From positions 12,266,485-12,326,484 of the forward strand of contig NC_134027.1 of the NCBI RefSeq assembly GCF_964204645.1: a DNA stretch of 60,000 nt. The letters run 5' to 3'. The number at the start of each line of letters is the position of its first letter. The first letter of the stretch is position 1. The notes under the pieces were generated by a model. It made no database searches. It had not been told where the DNA came from and worked only from the letters and a program-made list of their open reading frames with translations. The translations under genes were made by a program, and so were the position numbers. Source of the stretch: Tubulanus polymorphus (Eukaryota > Nemertea > Palaeonemertea > Tubulaniformes > Tubulanidae). This document shows positions 23,616 through 32,283 of the stretch, one piece after another.

Positions 23616-23634
23616 TTTTTTTGATATATAAATG
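23616..23634 (+). promoter_or_regulatory. Late-type block T7-N9-ATG
   Basis: Seven T, GATATATAA, ATG. It directly follows the TAA stop of the minor capsid gene, whose last two A are part of the motif. Confidence 0.6.
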
Positions 23635-23988
23635 AATATAACTGTTGGACCGAGTATATGTTTTGGATTTGATTTTAAACGTGAGAAAGAAATGAAATTT
23701 AATATTAATGATGTAATAACACATATCAAAAATATTACATTTTCTAATGAAACAACATTTGAGTATGAAACAACAATAGATAAAGAAACTTTAAATGTAG
23801 AAAAGATTACTAATTTAATTAGAGAATCTTTAAGATTTTATGAATTAGATGAAGATTTTATAATCGATGATATTAAAAAAATAATAATTGAAATATATAC
23901 AAATGAAACTAGTAATGAAATAAATGTTGAAATAATCATAAATAAGATAACTAAATATTTTGAAGATAGTAATTTTTTTGATAAATAA
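23632..23988 (+). CDS. Hypothetical Polinton protein, 118 residues
   Basis: I do not recognise this protein. It is acidic, rich in Ile, Asn, Glu and Thr, and shows alternating predicted strands and helices without a hydrophobic membrane segment. It is preceded by a late-type block and its stop codon TAA abuts the ATG of the next gene. The late block of the next gene is encoded within its own last codons (Asn-Phe-Phe-Asp-Lys-stop). Position in the virion-gene run suggests a structural or assembly role. Confidence 0.6.
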   Translation: MNITVGPSICFGFDFKREKEMKFNINDVITHIKNITFSNETTFEYETTIDKETLNVEKITNLIRESLRFYELDEDFIIDDIKKIIIEIYTNETSNEINVEIIINKITKYFEDSNFFDK

Positions 23989-23991
23989 ATG
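23973..23991 (+). promoter_or_regulatory. Late-type block T7-N9-ATG
   Basis: Seven T, GATAAATAA, ATG; embedded in the end of the preceding coding sequence. Confidence 0.6.
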
Positions 23992-24210
23992 AGTGATAAT
24001 AAGTGGATAATAACTGGATTATATAATGGCGCATTACTATCAGTTGGAACTGTTGGTTATTCAATGGTATTAAAAAAAGTATTCAAAATGGGAAGTGTTA
24101 ATGTTGATAGATTTGATATCAATGATATTTTGAAATTAACGTTAGCAGTTACTTTATCTAATTTAACTATTGATTATTTGGAAAAACAAAAATATATTCC
24201 TCCCATATAA
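23989..24210 (+). CDS. Small two-helix membrane protein of the Polinton
   Basis: This 73-residue protein has two hydrophobic segments (about residues 8-30, GLYNGALLSVGTVGYSMVL, and 46-62, ILKLTLAVTLSNLTI) separated by a charged stretch with FDINDILKL. Short proteins with a D-xx-D-xxKL(T) junction before a second helix are frequent in Polinton and adintovirus-like gene sets. It probably sits in a membrane associated with the particle. It is intact; the function is unknown. Confidence 0.65.
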   Translation: MSDNKWIITGLYNGALLSVGTVGYSMVLKKVFKMGSVNVDRFDINDILKLTLAVTLSNLTIDYLEKQKYIPPI

Positions 24211-24218
24211 ATGCATAA

Positions 24219-24237
24219 TTTTTTTGCTAAATAAATG
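24219..24237 (+). promoter_or_regulatory. Late-type block T7-N9-ATG
   Basis: Seven T, GCTAAATAA, ATG; lies in the 24-base gap between two membrane-protein genes. Confidence 0.6.
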
Positions 24238-24657
24238 GCTTCTGCAATTATAACTATTATAGGATCGGCAATTGTTAACGCTTTAGCATTTACTGGTGGT
24301 GGTTATTTATTTAAACATATTGATAAAAATAGTTCATTAGGAGAACAAAGAAGACATAACTTAGCGTTAGAGAAATATAATAAAGCTGCAGAAGAATATA
24401 GAGAAAAGAGACAAAACTATATGGATTACATCAATAAAGAATTATATGATCAGAAGATTTCACACAGAGATTTTCAATCAGTTGATGATACAATGAGTTT
24501 ATATAACGCAGTAACCAATAAAGAAAAATTACATCTATACAAACCTAAATTATCAGATTATTATACCCCAAGTAAAGAACAACAGAAATATGAAATAATA
24601 TGGATTTTAGGTGGAACTGTTATTGTTATATTTGTTGCTTATAAATTTACTAATTAG
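24235..24657 (+). CDS. Conserved Polinton membrane protein (E-x-R-RH-xx-A-x-E-K type)
   Basis: This 140-residue protein starts with a hydrophobic, Gly-rich segment (ALAFTGGGYLF). A conserved charged helix follows (EQRRHNLALEKYNKAAEEYR then KRQNYMDYINKELYDQ), and it ends in a transmembrane segment (about residues 121-137). The middle motif is one I know from many invertebrate Polinton-like ORFs, where homologues read ExxRHDxAxExL...W.xxRxxxLDF. Topology suggests a virion membrane or capsid-linked protein with a coiled-coil stalk. It is intact; the function is not established. Confidence 0.7.
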   Translation: MASAIITIIGSAIVNALAFTGGGYLFKHIDKNSSLGEQRRHNLALEKYNKAAEEYREKRQNYMDYINKELYDQKISHRDFQSVDDTMSLYNAVTNKEKLHLYKPKLSDYYTPSKEQQKYEIIWILGGTVIVIFVAYKFTN

Positions 24658-24660
24658 TAA

Positions 24661-24679
24661 TTTTTATTCTAAATAAATG
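24661..24679 (+). promoter_or_regulatory. Late-type block, one base off (TTTTTAT-N9-ATG)
   Basis: TTTTTAT, TCTAAATAA, ATG; the same length and end as the other six blocks, with a single A in the T run. Confidence 0.55.
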
Positions 24680-25111
24680 GAAGATAAAGTTGATAGTATT
24701 GATATTATTCCTCATGATATAAATAAAACTAAATTAAAAACATATTTAGAAAAACAAATATTAGAATTTGAAAGTGACTTAAAGATAAAAAAGAAAAAAT
24801 ATTTAAAAAGTAAAATTATATATTATTTGATTATAAGTGGTTCGGTTACAATTAGTTCTGTAATAACATTTCTAGCAATATTCAGCCCATTAACAACTTT
24901 AGCTATATCAATTGGTGTGTTAGGATTAAGTTCAAGTGTTTTAACTGGTATAAGTTCAAAATTAAATATAAAAAGTAATAAAGAAAAAATAAAATCTAAT
25001 ATAAAAGAAATTAATAAATTAAAGAACACACTAGATTATATAATAAGTTTAAATGGTCATATAACAGTTGAAGAACAAGATAAATTATTAAAAGAATTAA
25101 TAAATTATTAA
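24677..25111 (+). CDS. Coiled-coil/membrane-hairpin protein of the Polinton
   Basis: This 144-residue protein has a lysine-rich N-terminal helix (about 20-46), a long hydrophobic region (about 47-94) that can form two membrane passes, and a C-terminal charged helix (NKEKIKSNIKEINKLKN). It is intact and its stop TAA flows directly into the late-type block of the next gene. There is no homologue I can name. Size and topology match small virion membrane proteins, but this is inference. Confidence 0.6.
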   Translation: MEDKVDSIDIIPHDINKTKLKTYLEKQILEFESDLKIKKKKYLKSKIIYYLIISGSVTISSVITFLAIFSPLTTLAISIGVLGLSSSVLTGISSKLNIKSNKEKIKSNIKEINKLKNTLDYIISLNGHITVEEQDKLLKELINY

Positions 25112-25130
25112 TTTTTTAATTATATAAATG
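25112..25130 (+). promoter_or_regulatory. Late-type block, near-match (TTTTTTA-N9-ATG)
   Basis: TTTTTTA, ATTATATAA, ATG at 25128; six T instead of seven. It identifies 25128 as the true start of the following gene although codon 16 is now a stop. Confidence 0.55.
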
Positions 25131-26516
25131 GTAGATAGTTTTCCAAAAGCTTTCCGATATAATAAATCAATTTAATATAATATTCCAGCAATAGATTTTA
25201 ATAAAGATATTACATATAGAAATGAAGTTTTAGATTCATTAACTAATTTAGAAATTTATGTTAATGAAACTAATAATTTTAATGCAAAGATGGAAAATAT
25301 ATTTCATGTATATTTAATTAATTTTAAAAAATTGAAAGATGAAAAACAATGGTTATTAAAATCTAATATGAAGTATTGGCAGAACCAATTAAATTTTGCT
25401 GTTTATTGTGCAACAACAGGTTGTGGAATTAGTTGGAATGATCATTTGAATAATTCTAAATATAAACTAATTCAAAGTTTATTTAGATTTCATACATACT
25501 TTCAAATCAGAATAATATTAAATGAATTAGAGTGCACTTTACCAGGATCTAGGTATTTTAAAGAATTAGATAATAATATTAATTTATCTAAGTTTTATAA
25601 AATTTGCAATGAATTTAATATAGATATAAATAATTCTGATTTTAGAACAAAAATTGGAACAATAAGATCACTTCCATGCCCTAAAAAGATTGCAGAATAT
25701 TGTGCACTTCCCATACCATCTAATAGTTTTTATAATATCTATAATAATAAATTAGGTTATGGTAAAATAGAAACAAAGGATTTAGAAACATTAAATTTCA
25801 ATAAATTACCGAAATTTTATGATAATTTAAAACAAGAAAACAATAATGGTTGGGTTTATTTTATTTTAGAAAATAGTAAAGGTTTTACTAAATCAGGTAT
25901 AGAAAGAATAAATCAATCTATTAGAACTTATTTGATTTGTATTCTAGGTGCGCAAGTTGAAACAAGATCACCGATAATTGGAAATTTGAATACATCATTC
26001 GATACACAAAAACAATTTAAAGTTTTATTTGAAGATTCAATTCATAATGATAAAAATAGATCGATTCCAGAAAACATTATTAGATATCAAAATTATTTAG
26101 ATAAATCTCATGTAAGACTTAATTATTGTATAGGCCCTAATCTATTAATTATTTCTAATGATTTAGTATTGAAGATGGGAAATATAATTGGTTATAATAA
26201 TCTAATTAAAACTGCAACAATAAATAATTCATTTGGATTGAATGATATAAATAAAAAGATTATTACTGCTCCAAAATTAATGGAAGGTGAAAAAAATAAA
26301 AAACATATTCAATCAACTGAAACTAAAACTAAGAATATTAAATTAAATAATGATTCTAAAATAAAAGATTGCAATACATCAGAAAATATTAAAACTGATA
26401 ATATTCAACATGATATAATTAAACTAAATGATGATAATAAATCACATGAAAATACTAAATTAGCTATAACTTGTATAGGAATTGTAATCGGAGGAATATT
26501 ATATTTTAAATTTTAA
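25128..26516 (+). pseudogene. Conserved Polinton virion-type protein with C-terminal membrane anchor; nonsense at codon 16
   Basis: From ATG 25128 the frame runs 15 codons to a TAA (25173-25175) and then stays open to 26516. An ATG at 25290 gives the remaining 408-residue ORF. The body carries the phrase CATTGCGISWNDH, then IQSLFRFHTYFQIRIILNEL, LPGSRYF and, near the middle, GFTKSGIERINQSI and LGAQVETRS. I recognise this combination as a conserved long protein of invertebrate Polintons, of unproven function and probably structural. The last 18 residues form a transmembrane segment preceded by a Lys/Asn-rich linker. The late-type block before 25128 shows that the upstream codons belong to the gene, so the TAA is a decay mutation. 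Confidence 0.75.
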
Positions 26517-26535
26517 TTTTTTTATTATGTAAATG
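26517..26535 (+). promoter_or_regulatory. Late-type block T7-N9-ATG
   Basis: Seven T, ATTATGTAA, ATG; follows the stop TAA (26514-26516) with no gap. Confidence 0.6.
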
Positions 26536-28140
26536 GATGTAGAAGGTGGAGAAGATTATGAAATGGGAGAAATGGGAAATAATAATGAAGGATATATTGA
26601 TGATGATTATAATGATGCAGAAACTAATATTGATAATGATGATGAATCAGCATATGATTCTAATTTAGCAGATAGTGGTTCTAAAATCCCATCAACAGAT
26701 GAATTTGATAGAACAAATAGAAAGAGAATAAATACTGAAAATGAAAATCCAGATTTAGCAAGACAAGAATTAGAATATAATGAATTTATATGATTTTAAA
26801 CCTTTATTTGAAGAATCTGGTTATAATATAAATGATAGAGGCGCTAGACTTTTAGTAAAAGATTTAAAATATTTAGATGGTGAATATTATTATTATTTGG
26901 ATGGTGATAATATTAATGGTGAATATTATATTAATATCTCTTATAAAAATCAAGACAAAATATTGGCAGAATCAACTTTGAAAAAATTAGAACCAGATAG
27001 AATTAAGAAAATTATTTATAATAGTAATAAACTAGAAGATGTAACAAAAGAAGAAATAGATCACTATAAAAAATTATTTAAAATAAGAATTAATGAGTTA
27101 TTTGACAAAATCTATGATAATTTAGAACCAGAAATGGAAGAGAATAGAGATCGATTAGATAGATTAAGATCTTCAACACCCGAAACATCGAGAAGAGATA
27201 TTCAACAAATTGATAATGATTCAAATCAATTACAATTAGGAAAACATTTTGATAGCATGTTAGATGCAATTCATTCATTTGACGAAGAGATGAATAGTAT
27301 TTTAGATACACCCGGTACTGAAACTGGTATAAATCGAATACAATCTTTACTAGAAAAAGGATTATTTGATTTAACTGATGATGAATTAGAAGCATTTCCT
27401 GAACAAGCACGTAGAGAAATTAAAGGTATGCAAGAATCAGCTGATAAAATTGCGCATGAAAAAAGTAAAAGAGATATTAAAATTAGATTTTTAGAAAAAG
27501 ATAGAACTGATAAAATAAAGAAATAGAACAACTAAAATTAGATAGAGATAATAAAGTTATTGAAGAAATTGAATTTAAAAAAAGAAATGCATATTTAGAA
27601 AAAGAAATTGATGATTTAGAATATAACATAGAATTACAAAAAGAAGAAATTAAATTATTATAAAAATCATATGATTATAATATTAATAGATTAAAAGTTA
27701 TTTTTAAAGATTTGTTGATTAAACCAAATTCTGAAATATCATTAAAAGACAGAATAAAGTTATTATGTAAATTAGAAGGAATAACAATTCTTTCAATTCT
27801 AACAGCTGTTACTATGGTATTTACAACAATTGGTTTAGCTATATCAAATGCTTTGAAATCTACTCCTACTCCCAATAAACCAGATAAACCTCCAGGCAAT
27901 AATTCTATACAAGATAAAGTTAAAGATGGTTTAAAGAAATTAGCAAAATATTTATGGGAACTATCTAAAAAATCTGCTGCAGCTTTACCAGGAGTTATTG
28001 CATCAATTGTTGGTTTTGTTTTAAAATCTGCAGGAAACATTATTAACTTTGCTGCTGAACATATTATTTTATTTTTAATTACAGTTGTAAGTGCTATTAT
28101 TTTTGGTTTAGTAAATATGATATCAAAAAATATCAAGTAA
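26533..28140 (+). pseudogene. Acidic coiled-coil/membrane protein of the Polinton, frame broken
   Basis: Three open stretches read as one gene. An acidic leader comes first (26533-26793, rich in Asp/Glu/Asn). A 248-codon middle part (26780-27526) starts YDFKPLFEESGYNIND and continues as charged helices. A C-terminal part in the leader's frame (about 27523-28140) has a coiled coil, then ILTAVTMVFTTIGLAI and a proline-rich linker. It then reaches LKKLAKYLWELSKKSAAALP, the signature of a widespread Polinton protein, and ends in hydrophobic helices. Only the leader has a late-type promoter block. Frame shifts occur near 26790 and 27520, and there is a TAA at 27661-27663. The frame goes +1 and then returns. 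It is probably a virion protein with a membrane-active tail; the function is not known. Confidence 0.65.
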
Positions 28141-28167
28141 ACCATGATATCAAAAATAAATAATTAA

Positions 28168-28186
28168 TTTTTTTGTTAAATAAATG
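28168..28186 (+). promoter_or_regulatory. Late-type block T7-N9-ATG of the major capsid gene
   Basis: Seven T, GTTAAATAA, ATG; the block preceding the most highly needed virion gene. Confidence 0.65.
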
Positions 28187-29428
28187 AGTGGGAGTTATAT
28201 CAATCCTAAGAATCATAGAATATCTAATGCTATTAAAGCAGAAAGATCACATCATATAATTACTCATAACCCTTCAAATATTAATCCCGATGAAACTTTA
28301 TACGTTAGAATCCCTCGATTAACACAAAATACTTTTTATGTTCCAAATAGTATTTATTTATCAGCTGATATAAAAGTAATCGGTAATAATAATAATTATG
28401 TTGTTGATAATGTTGGAAGATATTTGATTAAAAAGTTAACAATAAAGATTGGTCCAGAAACAGTTTTCTCATTAGATGATTATAATTTATTTATGTATTA
28501 TAAAGATTTATGGTTAACTAAAGAAAATAGAAATAATATGATATTTCAAGGAATCCAATCAGAAAACCAAAATAAATTAAGATCAGAAGCTAATAGCGCA
28601 ATATTAACAAATGATGTAGATAAATTGATAAAAAGTATATATGGAAGCAAATATAAAATTCCATAAGACTTTGAATTGATAAATAATAATGCACCTTTAT
28701 ATAAATACGCAATTCAAGAAGATATTATATTCGAGATAACATTTGCTCCTGTAAATGAAATTGTAATATCTAGCGTTAATAAAGATATGAGTTATAAATT
28801 ATCGAATATATGTTTAGAATATGATACAGTAACTGATGAAAATATTTCAAGTATAATTCAAACTAAATACAATCAAGGATTTTCATTATTATATGATTAT
28901 ATTGATAAATTTAAAACTGTAACTATTAATGCAAATGATGAAATAATAAATGAGAATATTAACTTCCCTAGAAGATCTATTAAAGGTATATTAATATTTT
29001 TTACCATTGGAACGTATACTAATGGCGCAATAAATGTTGATAATTATTATAATCCTGAAATAACAAAAGTAGAAATAACTATCGAAGGATTAGCAAATAA
29101 AATATTTTGTCAAGGAATGAGGATGATAGATCAATGGGTAGAAATTAAAAAACATTTTATGAATGAAAAAGTAAAATCATTTGAAAATTGTAACATTAAT
29201 CAAATTGATTATTATACCGGTAATAAATATGCATCATGGTTAGATTTTAGAACAACTGAAGATAATTCATTACATGGTTCTGGAAAAAAACTACAAAATA
29301 CAAAAGATGGAATACAATTATTCATAACAAAGAAAAAAGGAATCAAAAATTTTAAAATGCACATTTATATTATATCTGACGCACAATTAAATATTATAAA
29401 TTCACAATTAGATAGTGTTATGTATTAG
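28184..29428 (+). pseudogene. Major capsid protein (double jelly-roll type), nonsense at codon 161
   Basis: The frame from 28184 to 29428 is open except for one TAA at 28664-28666. The N-terminal half has the Polinton capsid pattern: TLYVRIPRLTQNTFYVPNS, then VGRYLIKKLTIKIG and FSLDDYNLFMYYKDLW. After the stop the frame continues with PLYKYAIQEDIIFEITFA. Strand-rich text (FPRRSIKGILIFF, YNPEITKVEITIEG) follows, with a C-terminal region containing MHIYIISDAQ. The protein would form the trimeric capsomers of an icosahedral particle, working with the penton protein and ATPase. The stop replaces a position where a hydrophobic residue is usual before DFEL, so it looks like a point mutation. The gene has its own late-type block. 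Confidence 0.85.
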
Positions 29429-29443
29429 AATTTTAACTTTAAT

Positions 29444-29463
29444 AAAAATATATATAATAAATG
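29444..29463 (+). promoter_or_regulatory. Early-type upstream block
   Basis: AAAAAT, ATATATAATAA, ATG of the zinc-finger repeat protein. Confidence 0.5.
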
Positions 29464-30216
29464 GAAGGAGGTAAAGTATATAAACATATTCCATACATCG
29501 ATACACATGAAAATAATGATGGTTTATATTATGTAATACCTTGTAATATAGCTTTGATATTTGATCCTATTTTTAAAAATTATAAAACTAAACTGATAGA
29601 AATCGATAATAATAAAAGTGGTGTTGTTGATAATTTAAGTAATGTAATTGATAATAATGTAATACCTTCTACATCTAATAACGTAATACCTTCTACATCT
29701 AATAACGTAATACCTTATACATCTAATAACATAATACCTTCTACATCTGTAATACCCTCTACATCAAATAATATAATACCTTCTACATATAATAATACAA
29801 TAATATTAGATGTTAGTGAAAATAGAAATTATTGTGGTTATTGTAATGGTGAATTTTCAAACGCTCCATCAAATTGGAATAAACATATGATTACAAATTC
29901 ACATATTACTAATGTTATAGAACGTGTTGGCAAAAAAGAATTTATAGAACACCCATTTAGATATGTTACAAAATTTGTTTCAAATAAAAAAGTAAATGGT
30001 GAAAAAATATATGAAGATTTATTATTAGCAACACCTTATAAAGATGAATTAGATTTAACCGATGCTAATGAAATATTAGGATCAAACACTGTAAATGAAA
30101 TATTAGGATCAAACACTAATAAAGATGATAATGATAATGATGCCATAAAGCACCCACATGATGATATAGTTACAGTTAAACATATTGATAATAAAGATTC
30201 TATAAAACTTAAATAG
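29461..30216 (+). CDS. C2H2 zinc-finger protein with NNVIPSTS repeats (Polinton accessory)
   Basis: This intact 251-residue ORF has about six tandem 8-residue units of the type NNVIPSTS (DNA 29654-29795). A single C2H2-like finger follows (CGYCNGEFSNAPSNWNKHMITNSH, split by its Cys pair and His pair, about residues 125-150). The tail is acidic, with a duplicated NEILGSNT and the phrase DAIKHPHD. The finger suggests nucleic-acid binding and is in keeping with the fingers at the polymerase N-terminus. The low-complexity array looks like a flexible linker still expanding by slippage. It shares the early-type upstream block. I do not recognise the protein. Confidence 0.65.
   Translation: MEGGKVYKHIPYIDTHENNDGLYYVIPCNIALIFDPIFKNYKTKLIEIDNNKSGVVDNLSNVIDNNVIPSTSNNVIPSTSNNVIPYTSNNIIPSTSVIPSTSNNIIPSTYNNTIILDVSENRNYCGYCNGEFSNAPSNWNKHMITNSHITNVIERVGKKEFIEHPFRYVTKFVSNKKVNGEKIYEDLLLATPYKDELDLTDANEILGSNTVNEILGSNTNKDDNDNDAIKHPHDDIVTVKHIDNKDSIKLK
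29654..29795 (+). repeat. 24-bp coding minisatellite (NNVIPSTS)
   Basis: Units of the form AATAA(T/C)GTAATACCTTCTA are repeated about six times in frame, one unit shortened by six bases; it codes for the linker of the zinc-finger protein. Confidence 0.85.
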
Positions 30217-30239
30217 AAAATAATAATAAATTTGATTGG

Positions 30240-30428
30240 ATGAATAAGCATAACAATGAAACAACTATTGATGATTTAGTAAAAAATGTGAAAAAGGTGA
30301 AAAAGGTGAAAAAGGTGAAAAAAAATTATAAAGATGTTGATGTAGATTCGGTAGAGCATTTAAATATGTTGTTAGAGCCGTCTGATAGTGAAAGTGATTC
30401 AGAAATTGATTATCTAAAACTCGAATAA
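30240..30428 (+). CDS. Small Lys-rich repeat ORF (uncertain gene)
   Basis: This 62-codon ORF has a basic centre made by a nine-base GTGAAAAAG repeat (KKVKKVKKVKK) and an acidic C-terminus (PSDSESDSEIDYLKLE). It lies 23 bases after the zinc-finger gene and has no promoter-type block. It may be a real small protein or a shifted tail of the preceding gene. Confidence 0.4.
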   Translation: MNKHNNETTIDDLVKNVKKVKKVKKVKKNYKDVDVDSVEHLNMLLEPSDSESDSEIDYLKLE

Positions 30429-30584
30429 TAAAGGTTGAAAATTGTATAAAATAATAGTAAATAAAAAAGGGGGTTTAAATTATTTAAGGTATCTAATAGG
30501 GTATCAGGTATTAGGGTATCAGGTATTAGGGTATCAGGTATTGGGGTATATAATAGGGTATCTAATACATAGGTATACAAATAG
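30429..30584. repeat. Convergent gene junction with GGTATCAGGTATTAG tandem repeats
   Basis: This is the meeting point of the rightward and leftward gene blocks. A 15-base unit GGGTATCAGGTATTA is repeated about three times, with related GGGTATCTAATA/GGGTATATAATA words on each side (about 30488-30572). A role as a bidirectional 3' end or terminator is possible but not shown. Confidence 0.6.
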
Positions 30585-31199
30585 TTATTTTATAAATTTA
30601 TATTCATATGGAAATTGTAATCTCAGTAATAATTTTGAACCTTTATTATTTTTTAATTTATTCATATATTCATCATGTAATTCAGGAGGTATAATTTGAT
30701 TTTCTTCCAATGATTGTTGCGTAGATTTTCTATCTTTGTTGTAGAATAAAACTAGAAATCTTATATTCTCTCTAAAATCTTTAACAATTGAATTATATTT
30801 TTGATTTAAAACCCAAGTTGTTATCCCAAAATGTCTACCAGAGAAAGCTAAATAACATAACTCGCTTTCTCTAATTTTAGAATCATGTAAATTTGCGCAA
30901 TCATCGATAATAAATAATGTATTAGATCCTTTATAAATATCTAATGCAATTTTTATACAATTATCTAAATTTTCTTTTACTGTTTTAGAATTTAATATAA
31001 TAAACTTTTTATCTTTAAAAACTATATCTCTATTATACGTTTCATTCATTTCATAAGTAGGACAGAATAATATTATATTATCAAAATGATTCTTATAAAT
31101 AGTTTCTAATAAATCTAATATGAAATGTGTTTTACCACAATTTGTAACTCCAGTAACTAACATATTATGTGGTTCAAATATAAATAAATCTTTATTCAT
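30585..31199 (-). CDS. Packaging ATPase (FtsK/HerA type)
   Basis: This intact 204-residue protein carries Walker A GVTNCGKTH at residues 17-25 and Walker B LFIIDD at 95-100, followed by FSGRHFGITTWVLNQKY, the pattern of the A32-like/FtsK-HerA packaging ATPases of Polintons and related DNA viruses. It would pump the element's DNA into preformed capsids. Its start codon overlaps the end of the integrase gene by 8 bases, so the two are probably on one transcript, although TAAAAT-N11-ATG upstream resembles a weak early block. Length is typical for the family. Confidence 0.93.
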   Translation of the reverse strand: MNKDLFIFEPHNMLVTGVTNCGKTHFILDLLETIYKNHFDNIILFCPTYEMNETYNRDIVFKDKKFIILNSKTVKENLDNCIKIALDIYKGSNTLFIIDDCANLHDSKIRESELCYLAFSGRHFGITTWVLNQKYNSIVKDFRENIRFLVLFYNKDRKSTQQSLEENQIIPPELHDEYMNKLKNNKGSKLLLRLQFPYEYKFIK

Positions 31200-32280
31200 T
31201 TATTCTTTTAATTTTACTAGATAAAATCCATTCATTAAATTTATCATCATATCCTTTATATTTCACCAAAGAATACTTTTTTCCTTTAAGAGTTTTTGTT
31301 TTCAATACTTTTTCTATTTTGTATTCTATTTCATCTGGATTTGGTACTAATGATAATTCTTGTTCATAAAAATAACCTAATATTTCTTCATCTTTTAAAT
31401 CAAACAATTTATAAACAAAAGGTTTAGTTAATATTATCTTTTTAATCTTGCATATTTCTTCTGTAAAATTAGGGGTATAACCTTTATAAAATATTTTTCG
31501 ATATTTAGAAATTCTAACATGTTGTCCTATTTTAAATTTAGGTTCTCCAAAATCGTGTGTAACAAATGCTCCATATAAATTATTCCAAACTATTTCTGAA
31601 TTATCTTCTTTTCTAGCTTGTATAGGTTTCATATTTATAGAACTATGTTTAGAATTATTATAACCTTTAACTAAATCATCTAACACATCGATATATTTAT
31701 ATGTTTCATTAGCGGTGAAATATTTCCACATTCTAGTTTTCAATGTTTTATTAAATCTTTCTATAATAGATGCTTTTTTATCTGAATGTGTTGAAAAATA
31801 TTCTACATCGTTATCAGATAATAGTTTTTTAAAATGTTTGTTATAAAATTCCTAACCTTCATCAAATTGTATTTTATCTGGGATAGCTTCTTTAAATATT
31901 AATTTGAAAGAATTTGTAACTTCTATACCAGTTTTATTTTTAATCGGGATACTCCATGCGTATCTACTGAATATATCTATAACATTTAATATCCAGAAAT
32001 ATCCTTTGTTATATTCTTCTAAGTTTTTCATATCAATTAAATCAGCTTGCCATTGCTGATCGATATATGAAACCATAACTTTTCTTGTTAAATATTTTTT
32101 ATCCATCTTTTTATGAATTTGATATGTGGGTTGATTTTGTAACCATGATTTTAATTCACTATATTTTATTTTTTCTTTATCAGATTTAATTTTATCCCAT
32201 AATTCCGAAACACTTGAATATGAAACTTCACTTTCTGGGTTGTAATATAAATCTCTTAAATATTGTTCTTTTTTCATCAT
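31192..32280 (-). pseudogene. Polinton integrase with C-terminal chromodomain, one TAG
   Basis: This is one open frame except for a TAG at 31852-31854. The N-terminal part has the YLRDLYYNPES start, a helical pre-core (LKSWLQNQPTYQIHK) and the first catalytic aspartate in WQADLIDM (residue 80). The second aspartate is in FDEG at residue 140, directly before the stop, and the glutamate in SIIERFN (about residue 174) gives DD33E spacing. The C-terminus has an SH3-like stretch and a chromodomain (IEKVLKTKTLKGKKYSLVKYKG, split here by the domain's usual Lys and Tyr). This retroviral-type enzyme joins the element ends to host DNA with 6-bp staggering, and the chromodomain may steer it to chromatin marks. 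The TAG replaces the residue after the DEG turn. Confidence 0.9.
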
Positions 32281-32283
32281 ATT

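Noticed and set aside
25173-28666. Three of the in-frame Polinton stops are TAA, suggesting a reassigned code
   Set aside because: TAA is also the normal final stop of many of the same genes, the residues expected at the three places differ, and a fourth break is TAG.
22860-29428. Candidate adenain protease among the unknown ORFs
   Set aside because: None shows an ordered His, acidic and Cys catalytic pattern with the expected spacing.
18424-30239. T runs before genes read as RNA polymerase III terminators
   Set aside because: They sit at a fixed distance before start codons of protein genes and no tRNA-type A/B boxes precede them.
29654-30572. Possible CRISPR-like arrays
   Set aside because: The repeats are contiguous coding or junction minisatellites without unique spacers, in a eukaryotic element.
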